In this document: positions 53,568 to 63,695 of the stretch, piece by piece
How positions within the stretch are numbered: position 1 is the stretch's first letter
How the letters are laid out: each line of letters begins with the position of its first letter
From: Symbiodinium microadriaticum
Taxonomy: Eukaryota; Sar; Dinophyceae; Suessiales; Symbiodiniaceae
NCBI GenBank assembly: GCA_001939145.1
Contig: LSRX01000853.1
Coordinates: 205,619 to 269,618, forward strand
Length of the DNA: 64,000 nucleotides
Direction: 5' to 3'
Program-made: the position numbers and the translations under genes
The notes under the pieces: generated by a model
The model's database searches: none
Told to the model about the DNA's origin: nothing
The model's input: only the letters and a program-made list of their open reading frames with translations

Positions 53568-56500
53568 TTCTTGTTTTGAACAGCTGCATCATCAACATGC
53601 TATTCGCCGTGCTCTTGCTCTGGTGATTTGCGATTTCAACTCTGTACAAGTGTGTTCTCTGGACCGCTGAACTTTACTTTGCGAGCCAGATGCTCAATAT
53701 CGCCACGCATCAACCACGACTTACTGCCTAATCGTGCGGCTGGCCCAATGGTTCCGTCACATCTTCTGGCTTGTTTTCTCTCTTATTGTTGTCCAAGGCC
53801 TCAGGGGCGAGTCACTGCCGGGTGAGAAATGTTGCTGTCCATGCTCGCTTCTCGACTCATTCTCTCACTCTCTCTCTCTGTCTCTGTGCCAAGTTTGACC
53901 AAGGCAAGCGTACGCGCAGCTGCTGGTCCCTACAGGGTCTATTGCTTTCAGCAACCCCGCAGGGATTTTCCCCAAGGAGCTTGGCTGTCCAAATTTGCCA
54001 CGGCGCTCGGAACAGTGCTGAGTACAGCATCCCCCTTTTGAATGCACTATCAACTGCACGTCACAAAAACGGCTGTTCAGCACTGGGGGACCCCGTTCCC
54101 CTATCTTGATTATCGGCATTCTGCAATTGCACTTGGGAAGGCCCTGGCCCCGCTCTCTCTCACTTTTCTTTCGCAAGGGGGAAAGAGTGGAAGAGCCACC
54201 CCCACTCCTCGGGCTCCAGGCGCCCCCGAAATTTCATGGGGACGCTGCTGATCGAACAAGAGAGCTGCTGCGGCAAATTCGCCGTAACAGCCCCTGGAGC
54301 AAACAAACTAAGTAAGGGAAACACCCGACTAAAAACACGGCAAGGACGTCGTTCTATGGGGTTTCTCACTGCCAGCTTGAACGACCCACACACTCGTTAT
54401 CTCTCTCTCCGTCTCCCTCGGGGCAAACAGATACATCTGATCCGCACGTCCGAAGCATTCTTGCACTGCCGCCACGGCACGGGAAGGGTTTTGGCAGCTT
54501 GTCTTGGATGGACGCTGCAGTTGCATCCATGACCTTGGCAAACATTTCTGCGCATCCCCCCCACCGCAATCGAAGCTTGCTTTCGGGATGTGCGAGGGGA
54601 GTACAAACGTCAAGCAACGCTGCGTTAGCCAAATCCTACGGAAGGTGCAGCGCCCCTGCTGGTCGTCGCGCGCTCTGCGCCCGGTCGGGCACACCGCCCG
54701 AAAACTTGGTGCCGGTGCCGGGGTGCGCACTTCTGCGCACGCCTGGCGCACCCACACCCCACAAGGCGCCGGCACCTACCAAGCAGCTAAATATCAAACA
54801 ACGTACTGTCAGGCGCCCGATGACAGGCGAAGTCTATGTCCACGGCTGCCTGACATGCCAAGGACCTGCATGACCTCGTCCACGGGCGCATGGACTCGTG
54901 TCCAGCCCTCGGCGTTTGCTTTGGAGTCGTCGCCCCCGCGACACCGCATCATTTTTGCATTCAAGCGCATCAGCTGTGTCAGCTGTCAAGCCGGCGTTTC
55001 GACACCGGCGGTGGTTCGCCAGCGAGACACTGTGATGCTCCATCGCCTCAGCGATCAGCGAAGCCTATCACAACAACGAGTACAAAGCCAACTATTGCCT
55101 CGGCGTTCTCGCTCTTACTAACCGAGACAACAAGCATGCAGTATGCACAGAAAGAATGGTACACTATTTGCCCCTGGCACTAGAAAAGCGGACTTATGCT
55201 GTAAGCACTCCGCTGTACAGCCTGCATTGGTGAGGAGATCTCATACAATGCGCACTCGAAAAGAGGGACTAAGCAGCTCAACACGAGGCTGCAAATAAGT
55301 AACCAACAACGCTTGCTGCAAGAACTTCTGTGGGCAGTGCTAACAGACCTATGCTTTAAGCACCGGCTCAGCTGGACAGCTTGGCAGTGTTAACGGTCAA
55401 CGCGAGGCTGCAGGTAAGTAGCAAGGAACGTCTGCTGCAAAAACTTCTGTGGGCAATGTCGACAGTTCTACGCTTTAAGCACCCGTCTGTACAGTCTGCT
55501 TGGGTGAGGAAACCTCAGACTCAGACCTGGCTCAGCAGTCGCTCTCACTTCAGCTATTCAGTTGGACACCGAAACGACATGTTCTGCAAGAACTTCGGTT
55601 GGCAGTGTTATCGGCCTTAGTTTTGCAATGCACAACATGTCGAACGCCAAGTGGTGCTCTCAGACACCAGAGGTGTGAATCGAGTGCCAATCGGAGCAGC
55701 CCGGAGCACCCAGGGCTGCTACAACGAGAACCTACACAAAAGGAGCGCTGACTCAGCAACGGCCTCTGCTGCAAGTACTGCTGATGTCCGTCCATGAACG
55801 TTGCCAGCAGAAAAAACAAATAATGCCACCACCAAATGTAACAAAGAGTACTGTACCACTTGGCTGTCGCATGCGGGGAAGCAGAACTCTCCGTTCCAAT
55901 CCACTTACAAAGTGGGGCACCAGAGATACGCGGAAGAGAACCACCTGACTGGTCACCTGACTTCAGCATGCTGTAGCCCGCATTGGCCATTTGCTCACAT
56001 TCCATGCGTATCAGTGCGCATCACTTTCGGGCCCCTACGCACCATTGCTTTAGGCAACGTAGCCACCTCCAGCAGGCACCTTAGCTCATCGTCCAGCCGT
56101 CATACTCTCCAGGAAGGAAATCGTTCGCCAAAAAGGCAGCTGCCACAAATGAGAACAAGAAAACACATCGTTAGCACTCCCAGCACCCTCCACGATGTAG
56201 GATCACGAGGTCAAGAAGTAGTACCAGTTATATTTTGTTCACCAAATAATCGTTCAAAGATGACCACCATACTTCAGCTGAAAATGCGGTGCACACATCC
56301 CAAATTCAAAGTGCTAGATGAAGCAAAAAAAATAAGCAAATCCATTTTGGCAGCTCCTTGAGGATGAGCGCCCCTAAGGGCCCGGCTCATCTGCCTGTTT
56401 GCAGTAACTCTTTGTCTCGCAGCTTCTCTTGACGAGACCTTGCTTGTTGTCTCCCACATGCTTCTCCACCCGATAAAACATGTGTGGAGCCGGTTGGCTT

Positions 56501-59500
56501 GGGAAGGGCGAGAACCCTCACCTCCAGCGCAACCCTTCGTGTTGTAAAGACTGGATCAGTGTGCGACATCGTGAAAGCCAGCCCATGAGCCGGCGCCACG
56601 TTGACAAGTGGCCGGGCGTCGGCCGCCAGTGAGCGCCGACCAAGCGATCCTTATTTTCAGAGGACAACGCCCGCATGGCCGCCACGAAAGTGGCGATGAA
56701 GATACAACCCTCCGTCTGGAAGCCAATGTCGCGGAAGTTGAAGGGGTCGACGAGTAAGTCTCCGGTTCGGGCTCGCCAGCCAACGCGCCCGACCGGACTG
56801 GCGTTCTCTCCCATGTCGCTCGCCGCGGGCGTTCCTCCAGGCGAAGTGGTATAGTAGGCGCCGAGGACGAAATAGTGGCGTCGCCCACCAAGTCCAGACC
56901 AGCGGCGGCCGCGAAGTCAGCAAAGTCGCTGGAGGAAGCCATGACGACGGCGAAGGCGAAAGGGCACAGGAGAGAAGTTCAAAAAGCGGATCGAGCCGAT
57001 AGCTTCGGTCGATCGCCACCGTTTGTACCTACATGCATAAATGCCTTGCACGGCATTTCTTAGACTTGTGGATTTGGGCCCGAAGCGGCGACCTGCACAA
57101 GAATACATGCCCAGAATCGCTGTCATGCAGGAACTTGGGACAAAGGCAACACCGTCCAGTGAGAGCTTCATGAAACCATCTGCATGCAAGGCCAGGGCTC
57201 ACACTGACAATGACAGTGCTGGCAATGATCATCGACACGGTCGCCAACATCAACATCATCGCCATGACCATCATGTGCGGAGTCAACAGCATGAACGGCA
57301 TGGTCATCATCGTCCTCATCAGCAGCCAACTCAGTGCTAAACAATCAACAAGCTATTTGGTTTGACAGCAATAGGTATGGTGGCACCACCCTGAGCCTGA
57401 GACGTCATCTGCTGACTTGCCATCTCCGCCACCCCCTCCGGCAGAGACCATGCTCTGCATACCCACCAGTAGCTTGAACGCCTGTGGGAAAACAGCGGTT
57501 GGGATCGTGATTGCGATGCAGCCATTTGGACAAAGCAGGTCAACTCTCGGCCTCATCCTGCGCACAGGTGATATTGCCTCAAGCAAAGCATCAGCAGTAA
57601 ACATCAGAATGATGAGCCCGGAAACAGATTTAGGCTGGCCATAGCTCCGTCCAGAATTTCGTCGTGACAAGCCGCGGCTTTAGAAGAAACACGGCCGAGC
57701 ACAACTTTGGGTCTGCACTGCATGGGAGCTGCTTCCAAGAGTGCGACGCGACTTGCACCAGTTAGAATCGTGGCTCATACTGAAAAACAAGCCCTGCCTG
57801 CAACATCTGTTCCGGAAAGGTTCTGGATTCATGAAGACCGTCCAAGCCGTGGAAAGCTTCAGCATAAACACAAGCACCAACATCGTCGCGCCACTCCAGC
57901 TTCCAATCAAACACATAAATATCCTCATCATCGCCGTCATTACGAACCGCATCATCACACCAGTCATTATCCTCATCACCGTCATCATCATTGCCGCAAC
58001 GATTAGTCTTCAACTGCCACCAAGCGACAGTTGTCATGAAGGCCAAAGGCTTCGGGCATCGGGTAGAGCCTCGCGACTTCGAGGTGCTGGTCAGAACTTC
58101 TGGCACTGCTCGCGATTGGGGACTGGTGCAGTGCCGCGACATTTCGAGAAACCTGCGGATGGATGAGTTCGGCTAGTGAGGGTTTCGGGGAGTTGGGCTC
58201 CCACAATTCAGTGGAAATTAAGATAAAACATGAACAGCTGCCCAAACGATTCCGAACAGATTTGTAAACCACACAGAGAATCATTTCTGGGATCCTTTAT
58301 TTAGAATTAAGGAGGCTAAAGAACCAAGCATTCTGTGCGCCGTGATACTGGAACTACCACAACCATAAGACCTTTGGTTGCAATTAGCTCGTGCCGATTA
58401 ATGGTGCTGATGCTGATCTTGATGTGCTCGCAGCTAACATGTTGTTGTTGATCTGACAGCCGCCGACGCAGGAAACAACGAGGAATGCAAATTACAAATC
58501 AATGGCAAGGACAAAACTAATGCTGGCGAAGTGTGGGGAAAACAGCTTTGCTGCAATCGTAGGTGATCAATGATCATACCTTCCTGACTAGCCACTCATA
58601 CCTTCCTGACTAGCCACATGGTAGTATAGACCATCACAACTGCATGGCCGACGATTCCAGAATCTTCAGTCAATGATTCACAGGAAGAAGCAGCAATATT
58701 AATGAAGAGCTTATCGAGCGAGCACTAGCGAGCTCCGCGCGGCAAGCTCCGGATGTATTCGATGAAGTCCTGGAGGAGAGTTATCACGAGACGTGCGATT
58801 TTATGACTTCTGACAGTTTGGTATCAGGGGGTTCACGCTAAAGGGTGTATAGCTCGTCCTAGATCACGCTATGGTGCCGCGGTTTGTTTTGGTCTGCATG
58901 GCTTGAACCGAAGCCTGGTGTGAGTTCTCAGACTTCCTGTGAAATCTTGGCGAGCAGAGGGAAGAATCAGGGTCTGTTCATTGATCACATGCATGATCAG
59001 TGCGTTCGTGTGCGTCCTCAACGGTCTCGGAGGGAGGGGCGTAGTAGAGGCCACTGGCAGAGTACCTGGACTTCAGATCTGCAGTGTCAAAGTGTCAGGA
59101 TGGTGGCGCAGTTTCAAGGCGACCAGAGTGACACAGGATTGATGGTCGCGTTAGAAATGTGGCAAAGAAGCTAGTTACAAGAGCTATCCCAAATCAGTTG
59201 CCATCAGCCGGACTCAGCGCCAAGCCGTAAGTCAACCTTTCGAAAACAGTGATGAAAACCCACCGCGGCTTGCATGCCCGCAGAGCTTCAGTCATCGCTC
59301 TCAACATGACAAGTTGGCGGCACTTGTATTGGTCCATTCCGTTCACTGCTTCTGGACATATGTAAGTAGCCAGGATCCTGCCATGAACGCCACATTGAAG
59401 TCATGCAAAGCACAGTCAACATCTGGGTAAGCGCGGCTTGGAGTAGGACGATGATGCTGATGATGCTGGTGGCTACGATGCCGATCGGCGAAGTGGTGAC

Positions 59501-59534
59501 TGAGAGGAACAAACGGTGAACCCAGCAAGGATGA

Positions 59535-59565
<31 letters not shown>

Positions 59566-59820
59566 CCGTCTGAGTGCAGGATGGCACTGTTGGCGGATAT
59601 CTTGATGATGCAAGCTTCTCAGGCTGATACATGTAGCACACGCGACGGGAATCATTAAACCAAATTCGGCCAGCAGAACGTGGAAATCAGCAGCTTGTCT
59701 TTGTCATCTGTGACGCGCCCACCGTAGTTGATCTGGGCCCCAAGGAAGTTGAGAACTTTGTACGGCACATCCTTCGGCTGCACAGAGATGTCGTCGTCGT
59801 AGGAGTAGGAGTAGGAGTAG

Positions 59821-59859
<39 letters not shown>

Positions 59860-62600
59860 AAGAAGAGGGAGAGGGAGTAGGACTAGGAGTATGCAGCCCA
59901 GCGATTCTGAGCCTCGCCCCTTGAGCTTCCCGGGTGCTAGTCGTGACTAAAGAAGCCTCCGGAGCCAACAAGCCGATCCTAAGATCTGACGCAGTCCTTG
60001 TACTTGTTCACGAAGAGCATCAGCTGCTGGCGACAAACTGCCAAGTCCTCGAGCAGCGCCCACAAGCCCTGCAAAGTCTCTGCAAGACCGCGTCACAAGC
60101 CTGGAGCCGAATTATAGTCAGTATGCCGCGGCGCAACCTGTTGCGAAGCCATAAACTCAGAGGCCCAATTTAATCCAATGGAAACGCGACATCCCCATAC
60201 TCAAGCCAGCGAGCTTCTCCTTCGAAAATGACCACATGGAACACAAGATCGCAATCAAGACTGTTTGTACCCACCGGAAACAGCCCGAAAATGCAGACCT
60301 CCGGCGTGAAGCCATAGGGGATGTTCCAGCCGATGGGCCCAAACTTTCGGCGGTCCTGGAAGCTGGGTGGGTCTGTCTGTCATCAAGATGCAGCCTTGCG
60401 GAGCTTGGGTTGAAGTGGGTTCAGCATTTGGGCTTCGAGTTTGATTGGACTGTTTGCTGGCACGAGCGGGCTTCAATGTCCAGGATCATGATGCCAAAGG
60501 GAAAGCCGCGCGATTCCCCTACGTAGACCCCAGTCAAAAGCAGTCCTGGACTACCGCGTGGAAGAAGCAAAAGCCGAACAACAGTGTCTTGAAGACCTGG
60601 GAGTGAAGCTTGCCAGCTGCTGGGCACTTCGAGTGCTTTGAGATGCAGAGTGTGCTTTGAGATTCAAGCCTTCCGACTCATTGGCTTGCCATCTCCAGTT
60701 GGGTCTCAACTTTGTTCATTCCCAACCGATGTTCGGGCATACTTCAGGGCAGACTGCCGGAGGCTTAGTCGCATCATCATAGAGCTGCGACTTCGTGAAA
60801 CCGCCGCAAAGCGCACGAACATGATTTGTCTATTGAAGACCACACTTCGCAGGATCACTGAGTCTCAGCCGAATGATCAATCATGCATGGATCAAAGCCA
60901 CTTCTTAGTGGTACAAAAAGGTTGGCGTGACTCGAATGATGCTGAATTTGCATAGTTTGGCAATGCGACCATAAATGTTGGAGCTGGGATTCTATCACGA
61001 TCGTGATGGGCCATCATGGCGACGCGATAATACTGGATGTTACCGCCGTCCGCACATCTCTTGGCTAGTTTGCTGAGGAGTGTTAATGTTGTACCGCTAA
61101 GGTCTCCAGTGGTGCTCTCGTTCTGGCTGGTAGTCGCATGGTCTTCATCTGTCATCATGATCAAGCTTTCCGCAAGGTGGTGATCAATTACAATGGAGGG
61201 TTGAATACAAGGCGAAGAATTGGGTTGCTCCGGGTAATACAAGGCACTTAGGAACTTGCAGCCATGAATGCCACACAGGGGAGCGTCGTCTGCGAACAAC
61301 GCGTGAAAGGTATGTACAACCCACGCCAAAAATATAACGAGAGATACGCGCAGTCATCTACAGACTTTCTGAAATTCTAGGTGCTCAAACCTTCGTCCCG
61401 AGGCCGGAAATGATCAGGGCCCACGCGCCGGGCTTGTCCGACTCCTCGAAGAGCCGATCTGTGACCGAGCTGTACGAGCGCAGCCTCGAATCACTAAGGA
61501 TGTTTGCAGGCTCGTGCGTGCTTGTAGCGACTTCGGGGTGTTGTGAAAAAGGCACTGTCGAGTGAGTCGAGTGTTTGCTTTTGTTTTTTCTTTTCTCATG
61601 CAAGCAAACCACCTATAGGACCTATAGGCCTTCTGATCACTCTTCATGTAGTCAATCCGACGATGTGGTTATTAAGTTTGGCAGCTACCCAATGCATTGA
61701 GGTCGAGGTGAAGAAACATCACACCAAATCCCCTGACAAGCGGTCTGGGGCTTTCAATCGTTGTCCCGTTCGATTGGTTCCTCCTTTTGGCCGCTAAGAA
61801 AGACACAAGAGGGCATACGCTTTGTTTGCTGCACGCCTCATCGCCACAGCAGCCGAAAGTTCGAGGGTCGGGGGGCGAGTTGATTGCATCGATAAACCTA
61901 GATTGCCGAGACGACTCCAGCCTTCAATTGGTGGAGCTTCTTTCCCCATGTCAATACGTTCCAAACCACACATGTCCTTACTGCCATGGACGATGTTAAT
62001 GTTAGTTACTGTTAGTTGGCTGCCACCACAGGATGCAAACAGAAACGAGCAGAAATCCAACACAAGGGTGCGCATCACATCGCGCAGCGCTGCGCGACGA
62101 CTTTGCTGAAGTTGTTCTTGATGGCGACTCAGCAATGAAGCAGACTGCCTTGATGATGAAGTCATGTAAGGACGGTAAGTACCGAGTCGAAACGTCGAGT
62201 CGGCCAAGCCCCGGGTCGAGTTGAACATTGAGGTTTCCCAGGTCAAGGCATGAGGGGAAAGTGGCAGAGCGTCGAGTCGTAGGGCCCGCGTCAGGCTTCG
62301 AGTCGGCCCTCAAGAACATTTTGGGCCATAAGTTGCAACAGGTACGTTTTCTTACTCGACTCGCATGGTCCATTTTCTGGTAAAGCCAGACATTTCCCGA
62401 CTAAGTATGCATCGCTGCGCGACTCGCAAATCCAAAACTCAAATCGACAGTTTAAGGCCTGCACTTTGATGATTAAACTCCAAATCCTAAACATGATCAA
62501 CCATGGCCTCAACCCACCCGACCTGCTACTGAGGGTTGAACAGATTGGCGCGAAGTCCAGAAGGAGGCTCGTTGGTCATCTTGATGCCATTCTGCAGAAC
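46848..62600 (-). CDS. dynein heavy chain, C-terminal region (multi-exon)
   Basis: About 24 short exons on the minus strand. Read in descending order, they give the conserved end of a dynein heavy chain: KMTNEPPSGL, LLFGFCFFHAVVQ, RRKFGPIGWNIPY, NYGGRVTDDKDK, SASGLYYAPP, FIEYIRSL, EAFGLHDN, DKLPKPFP, FPTRYEEM, SMNTVVKQE, VMTAELEEL, LSLKPLS, FFTGAMQNYARK, DGVYIYGLF, YRCPTYK and TTGHSTNFVLYLELP. The microtubule motor's stalk, AAA1-5 and tail would lie beyond the window's right end. Most junctions keep phase. Donors are mostly GC or GA, acceptors AG|G. Three or four small exons (between 59,680 and 59,065, 58,030 and 57,481, 50,676 and 48,593) and the last exon remain unresolved. Axonemal or cytoplasmic class not assigned. 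Confidence 0.95.
47294..47338 (-). CDS. dynein heavy chain exon (YRCPTYK block)
   Basis: 45 nt, DRKPNPKDYRCPTYK. Acceptor ACAAG|GAC, donor AAG|GCAAAG (GC type). Confidence 0.93.
47897..47956 (-). CDS. dynein heavy chain exon (ESQPKVLF block)
   Basis: 60 nt, ESQPKVLFTELPSLWFLPVK. Acceptor TCCAG|G, donor AAG|GACCAG (GA type). Confidence 0.93.
48341..48374 (-). CDS. probable dynein heavy chain exon
   Basis: A short segment after TGCAAG, followed by GAGAGTGAGT. Two frames fit the family (NEPLQRLS before ES, or RFRDCLR before ES). Exact ends uncertain. Confidence 0.6.
48555..48593 (-). CDS. dynein heavy chain exon (DGVYIYGLFMEGA)
   Basis: 39 nt, matching 'DGVYV.GLFLEGA'. Acceptor ATGCAG|G, donor GCA|GCGGGG (GC type); a longer exon to AGINW is possible. 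Confidence 0.93.
49041..49812. repeat. 770-bp (TAG/TGG)n trinucleotide array
   Basis: Blocks of GTA, GTC, GTG and AGC-type trinucleotides in an intron of the dynein gene (between exons at 50,676 and 48,593). Long open frames on both strands (poly-Thr, poly-Val, poly-Leu, poly-Ser) come only from this repeat. Confidence 0.96.
50676..50782 (-). CDS. dynein heavy chain exon (FFTGAMQNYARK)
   Basis: 107 nt, the longest exon here: GDVRMTMCEAFFTGAMQ, NYARKHGEEIDLLSFSQK. Acceptor ATCAG|G, donor AAG|GCACCC (GC type). A further exon is expected before 48,593; 50,461-50,613 has a protein-like minus frame (YPVLNMHGKLNVLLLERR) that does not match the family well. Confidence 0.95.
51067..51112 (-). CDS. 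dynein heavy chain exon (DILARVAFFQNW)
   Basis: 46 nt. It completes Ser, then WFPDILARVAFFQN and most of a Trp codon. Acceptor GCCGAG|G. The donor junction is ambiguous by one G (GA or GG). Confidence 0.9.
51418..51457 (-). CDS. dynein heavy chain exon (LSLKPLS)
   Basis: 40 nt, WRSKKGPLSLKPL plus one base; matches 'YPSLKPL'. Acceptor CTGCAG|T, donor A|GCAGCC (GC type). Confidence 0.92.
51649..51660 (-). CDS. dynein heavy chain micro-exon (VPEM)
   Basis: About 12 nt after GGACAG|G, reading VPEM before Trp; the next exon starts at that Trp. TGG stands at both intron ends, so the junction can slide by up to three bases. Confidence 0.75.
52047..52097 (-). CDS. dynein heavy chain exon (VMTAELEEL)
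   Basis: 51 nt, VMTAELEELGKQLFINE. Acceptor CCAAG|G, donor GAG|GCGGGC (GC type). Confidence 0.93.
52216..52245 (-). CDS. dynein heavy chain micro-exon (AFRKAIKGLI)
   Basis: 30 nt, ten residues. Acceptor GCCAG|G, donor ATT|GTGAGG (GT type). Confidence 0.92.
52461..52501 (-). CDS. dynein heavy chain exon (YNKLLTTMDSSLK)
   Basis: 41 nt. It completes the split Arg codon, then YNKLLTTMDSSLK. Acceptor CCGAG|G, donor AAG|GCATGG (GC type). Confidence 0.92.
52834..52873 (-). CDS. dynein heavy chain exon (ESMNTVVKQE)
   Basis: 40 nt, ESMNTVVKQECLR plus one base. Acceptor CACAG|G, donor C|GCGAGC (GC type). It matches 'SMNTVL.QE..R'. Confidence 0.93.
53324..53369 (-). CDS. dynein heavy chain exon (FPTRYEEM)
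   Basis: 46 nt, LDVCEQKFPTRYEEM with a split Pro codon before it. Acceptor CTCAG|G, donor ATG|GACGGT (GA type). Confidence 0.92.
53528..53566. repeat. (CTG)n microsatellite
   Basis: About twelve CTG units inside a dynein intron. Confidence 0.92.
54481..54547 (-). CDS. dynein heavy chain exon (DKLPKPF)
   Basis: 67 nt: MFAKVMDATAASIQDKLPKPF plus split codons on both sides. Acceptor GCGCAG|A, donor CC|GTGCCG (GT type). It lies 2.85 kb below the previous exon; the intron carries repeat R2 copy 2. Confidence 0.9.
55180..56490. repeat. dispersed repeat R2, copy 2
   Basis: Shares ordered blocks and the GC hairpin (56,365-56,389) with 6,590-7,460. The CTGCAAGAACTTCTG...AGTG unit occurs at least three times here (about 55,317, 55,434 and 55,581). 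It lies in a dynein intron, so an insertion there was tolerated. Confidence 0.6.
56365..56389. other. GC-rich hairpin, second copy
   Basis: Same stem as at 7,342-7,366, with TAA in the loop instead of TC. Confidence 0.5.
57397..57481 (-). CDS. dynein heavy chain exon (Gly-rich loop)
   Basis: 85 nt: AFKLLVGMQSMVSAGG, then GGGDGKSADDVS plus one base. Acceptor CACAG|G, donor CAG|GCTCAG (GC type). The split Glu codon completes at 54,547. Confidence 0.88.
58030..58069 (-). CDS. dynein heavy chain exon (FGLHDN block)
   Basis: LYPMPEAFGLHDN after GCGAG|G, matching 'LP..P..FGLH.NA'. The 3' end is uncertain. A further small exon is expected before 57,481; a candidate reads ASRVALLEAAPMQ near 57,717-57,760. 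Confidence 0.85.
58743..58769 (-). CDS. dynein heavy chain exon (FIEYIRSL)
   Basis: DFIEYIRSL after CTCCAG|GAC. It joins the previous exon in phase. The donor is uncertain. Confidence 0.85.
59017..59065 (-). CDS. dynein heavy chain exon (SGLYYAPP block)
   Basis: 49 nt, YSASGLYYAPPSETVE. Acceptor CCAG|G, donor GAG|GACGCA (GA type). Confidence 0.93.
59378..59422 (-). CDS. possible dynein heavy chain exon
   Basis: After a CCCAG acceptor it reads VDCALHDFNVAFMA, which could fill the 'il..fyn..v' segment of the family. Phase with the previous exon is not settled. Confidence 0.4.
59535..59565. repeat. (ATG)n microsatellite
   Basis: About ten ATG units in a dynein intron. Confidence 0.92.
59680..59771 (-). 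CDS. dynein heavy chain exon (NYGGRVTDD block)
   Basis: DVPYKVLNFLGAQ followed by INYGGRVTDDKDKLLIST. Acceptor CCGAAG|GAT. The 3' boundary is unclear (between 59,679 and 59,694). Confidence 0.95.
59791..59890. repeat. (TCG)n / (AGGAGT)n / (AGT)n repeat
   Basis: Compound tri- and hexanucleotide repeat 20 nt upstream of the NYGGRVTDD exon, in the intron. Confidence 0.92.
59997..60047 (-). CDS. dynein heavy chain exon (QLMLFVNKYK)
   Basis: 51 nt, DLAVCRQQLMLFVNKYK. Acceptor CGAG|GAC, donor AAG|GACTGC (GA type). Confidence 0.92.
60299..60355 (-). CDS. dynein heavy chain exon (GPIGWNIPY block)
   Basis: 57 nt, DRRKFGPIGWNIPYGFTPE. Acceptor TTCCAG|GAC, donor GAG|GTCTGC. The upstream intron has CAGGAC at both ends. 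Confidence 0.95.
60546..60596 (-). CDS. dynein heavy chain exon (FFHAVVQ block)
   Basis: 51 nt, phase 0, VFKTLLFGFCFFHAVVQ. Acceptor CCCAG|G, donor CAG|GACTGC (GA type). A small exon upstream is probably missing between this and 62,541. Confidence 0.93.
60645..62540. other. dynein intron region, one exon unresolved
   Basis: Intron sequence between the TNEPP and FFHA exons. At least one small exon (family 'rsy..l....fe.c') should lie here. No repeat arrays seen. Confidence 0.5.
62541..62600 (-). CDS. dynein heavy chain exon 1 of this window
   Basis: Reads VLQNGIKMTNEPPSGLRANL after an AAG acceptor. This is the family block 'LQ.G.K.TNEPP.GL.ANL' in the AAA6 region. The 3' end is uncertain by a few codons (an FN continuation is possible). 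Confidence 0.9.
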
Positions 62601-62747
62601 CTTCAATGACTGTGGGCTTCTTCTCAGATAGCACACAAACTCAATGCAAGCAGAACCTGTATTATATCATGAGTGTATACATACACAGATGGTTTATACA
62701 TGCACTTGAAACGTACAATATACCATATATGCTCAAACGTCACAGAT

Positions 62748-63062
62748 GCATACATACATACATACATACATACATACATACATGCATACGTACATACGTA
62801 CATACTTAAATACATACATACATACATACATACATACATGCATACGTACATACGTACATACGTACATACATACATACAGACAGACAGACAGACAGACACA
62901 TACACACACACACACACACACAGACAGACTGCAACCGGCAGACTGAGACAGACAGACTCAGTGGGACAGACTGAGACAGACGGACAGACTCGGACAGACA
63001 GGCTCAGACACACAGACAACCGGACAGACAGACAAACAGCCAGGCAGGCAGGCAGACAGAGA
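62748..63062. repeat. (CATA)n, (CGTA)n and (CAGA)n microsatellite
   Basis: CATA and CGTACATA units to about 62,878, then CAGA/CACA units to about 63,062. Open frames through it are artefacts. Confidence 0.95.
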
Positions 63063-63409
63063 GATATCTCAAAAGATTGTTTTTGGTGTTTGCCCTAGGG
63101 AAAATTGGTTTCGGGGTGAAAAACCAACTTTTGCTAGTCAAAGGTTGGCTCTGGACCGGAAAAACCAACTGTTTCCTATTCAATCCCCCTCCCAAAAATA
63201 TCTTGGGAAACACTGCAGCCAAAGACCAAAAAGATGATTCTCCTTGTTGCCCCACGTTTTTCCTAAGAAGAATTGAATTTTCACACCAACACCATCTTTT
63301 CCTAAAACCGACTTTTGCCAAGGGAGCTACAACGGATGATGAACAAGATTCAGCCGAGCCTCAAAGCCATAATCCCTCGAAAAGCACACCCACCCTGAAA
63401 CCTCTCTAT
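63063..63409. other. unassigned DNA
   Basis: Contains AAACCAACTTTTGCTAG and AAACCAACTGTTTCC, a loose internal repetition. No gene recognised; probably dynein intron. Confidence 0.4.
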
Positions 63410-63453
63410 CATATATATATATATATATACATACATATATATATATATATATA
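63410..63453. repeat. (AT)n microsatellite
   Basis: AT run interrupted by one CATACAT. Confidence 0.92.
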
Positions 63454-63564
63454 CGTTTGAGTCTTTCGGTCAAGCTGCCACCAGTCTTACTGCATTTTCG
63501 GTTCGTCGGCCGCCAGTCTTGTGGCATTCTCGGTCAATGGCCACAGTTAATGGACATCTTAGAG

Positions 63565-63695
63565 CTTAAGCTTCATGGTTTAGGGCTTAGGGCTTAAGGT
63601 TCAGGGTTCGGGGCTTCGGGTTCAAGGCTTGGCGGCTCAGGGCTTAGTCTGACATTTAAGACGTCGGGTTCAGGGTTTAGGGTTGCCGTTCTGGC
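63565..63695. repeat. degenerate telomere-like TTTAGGG/TTCAGGG tract
   Basis: GGTTTAGGGCTTAGGGCTTAAGG and further GGTTCAGGG, GGTTCGGGG and GGGTTTAGGGTT words. This resembles a decayed internal tract of the plant/alga-type telomere repeat. Confidence 0.55.

Noticed and set aside
56518..56942. Minus-strand frame starting MASSSDFADFAAAAGL and an overlapping frame with FNFRDIGFQTEGC
   Set aside because: Protein-like in part, but it lies in a dynein intron, changes frame and matches no family I know; left unannotated.
62624..63019. Cys/Val/Ser-rich frame upstream of the first dynein exon
   Set aside because: Translation of CATA, CAGA and CACA microsatellites.
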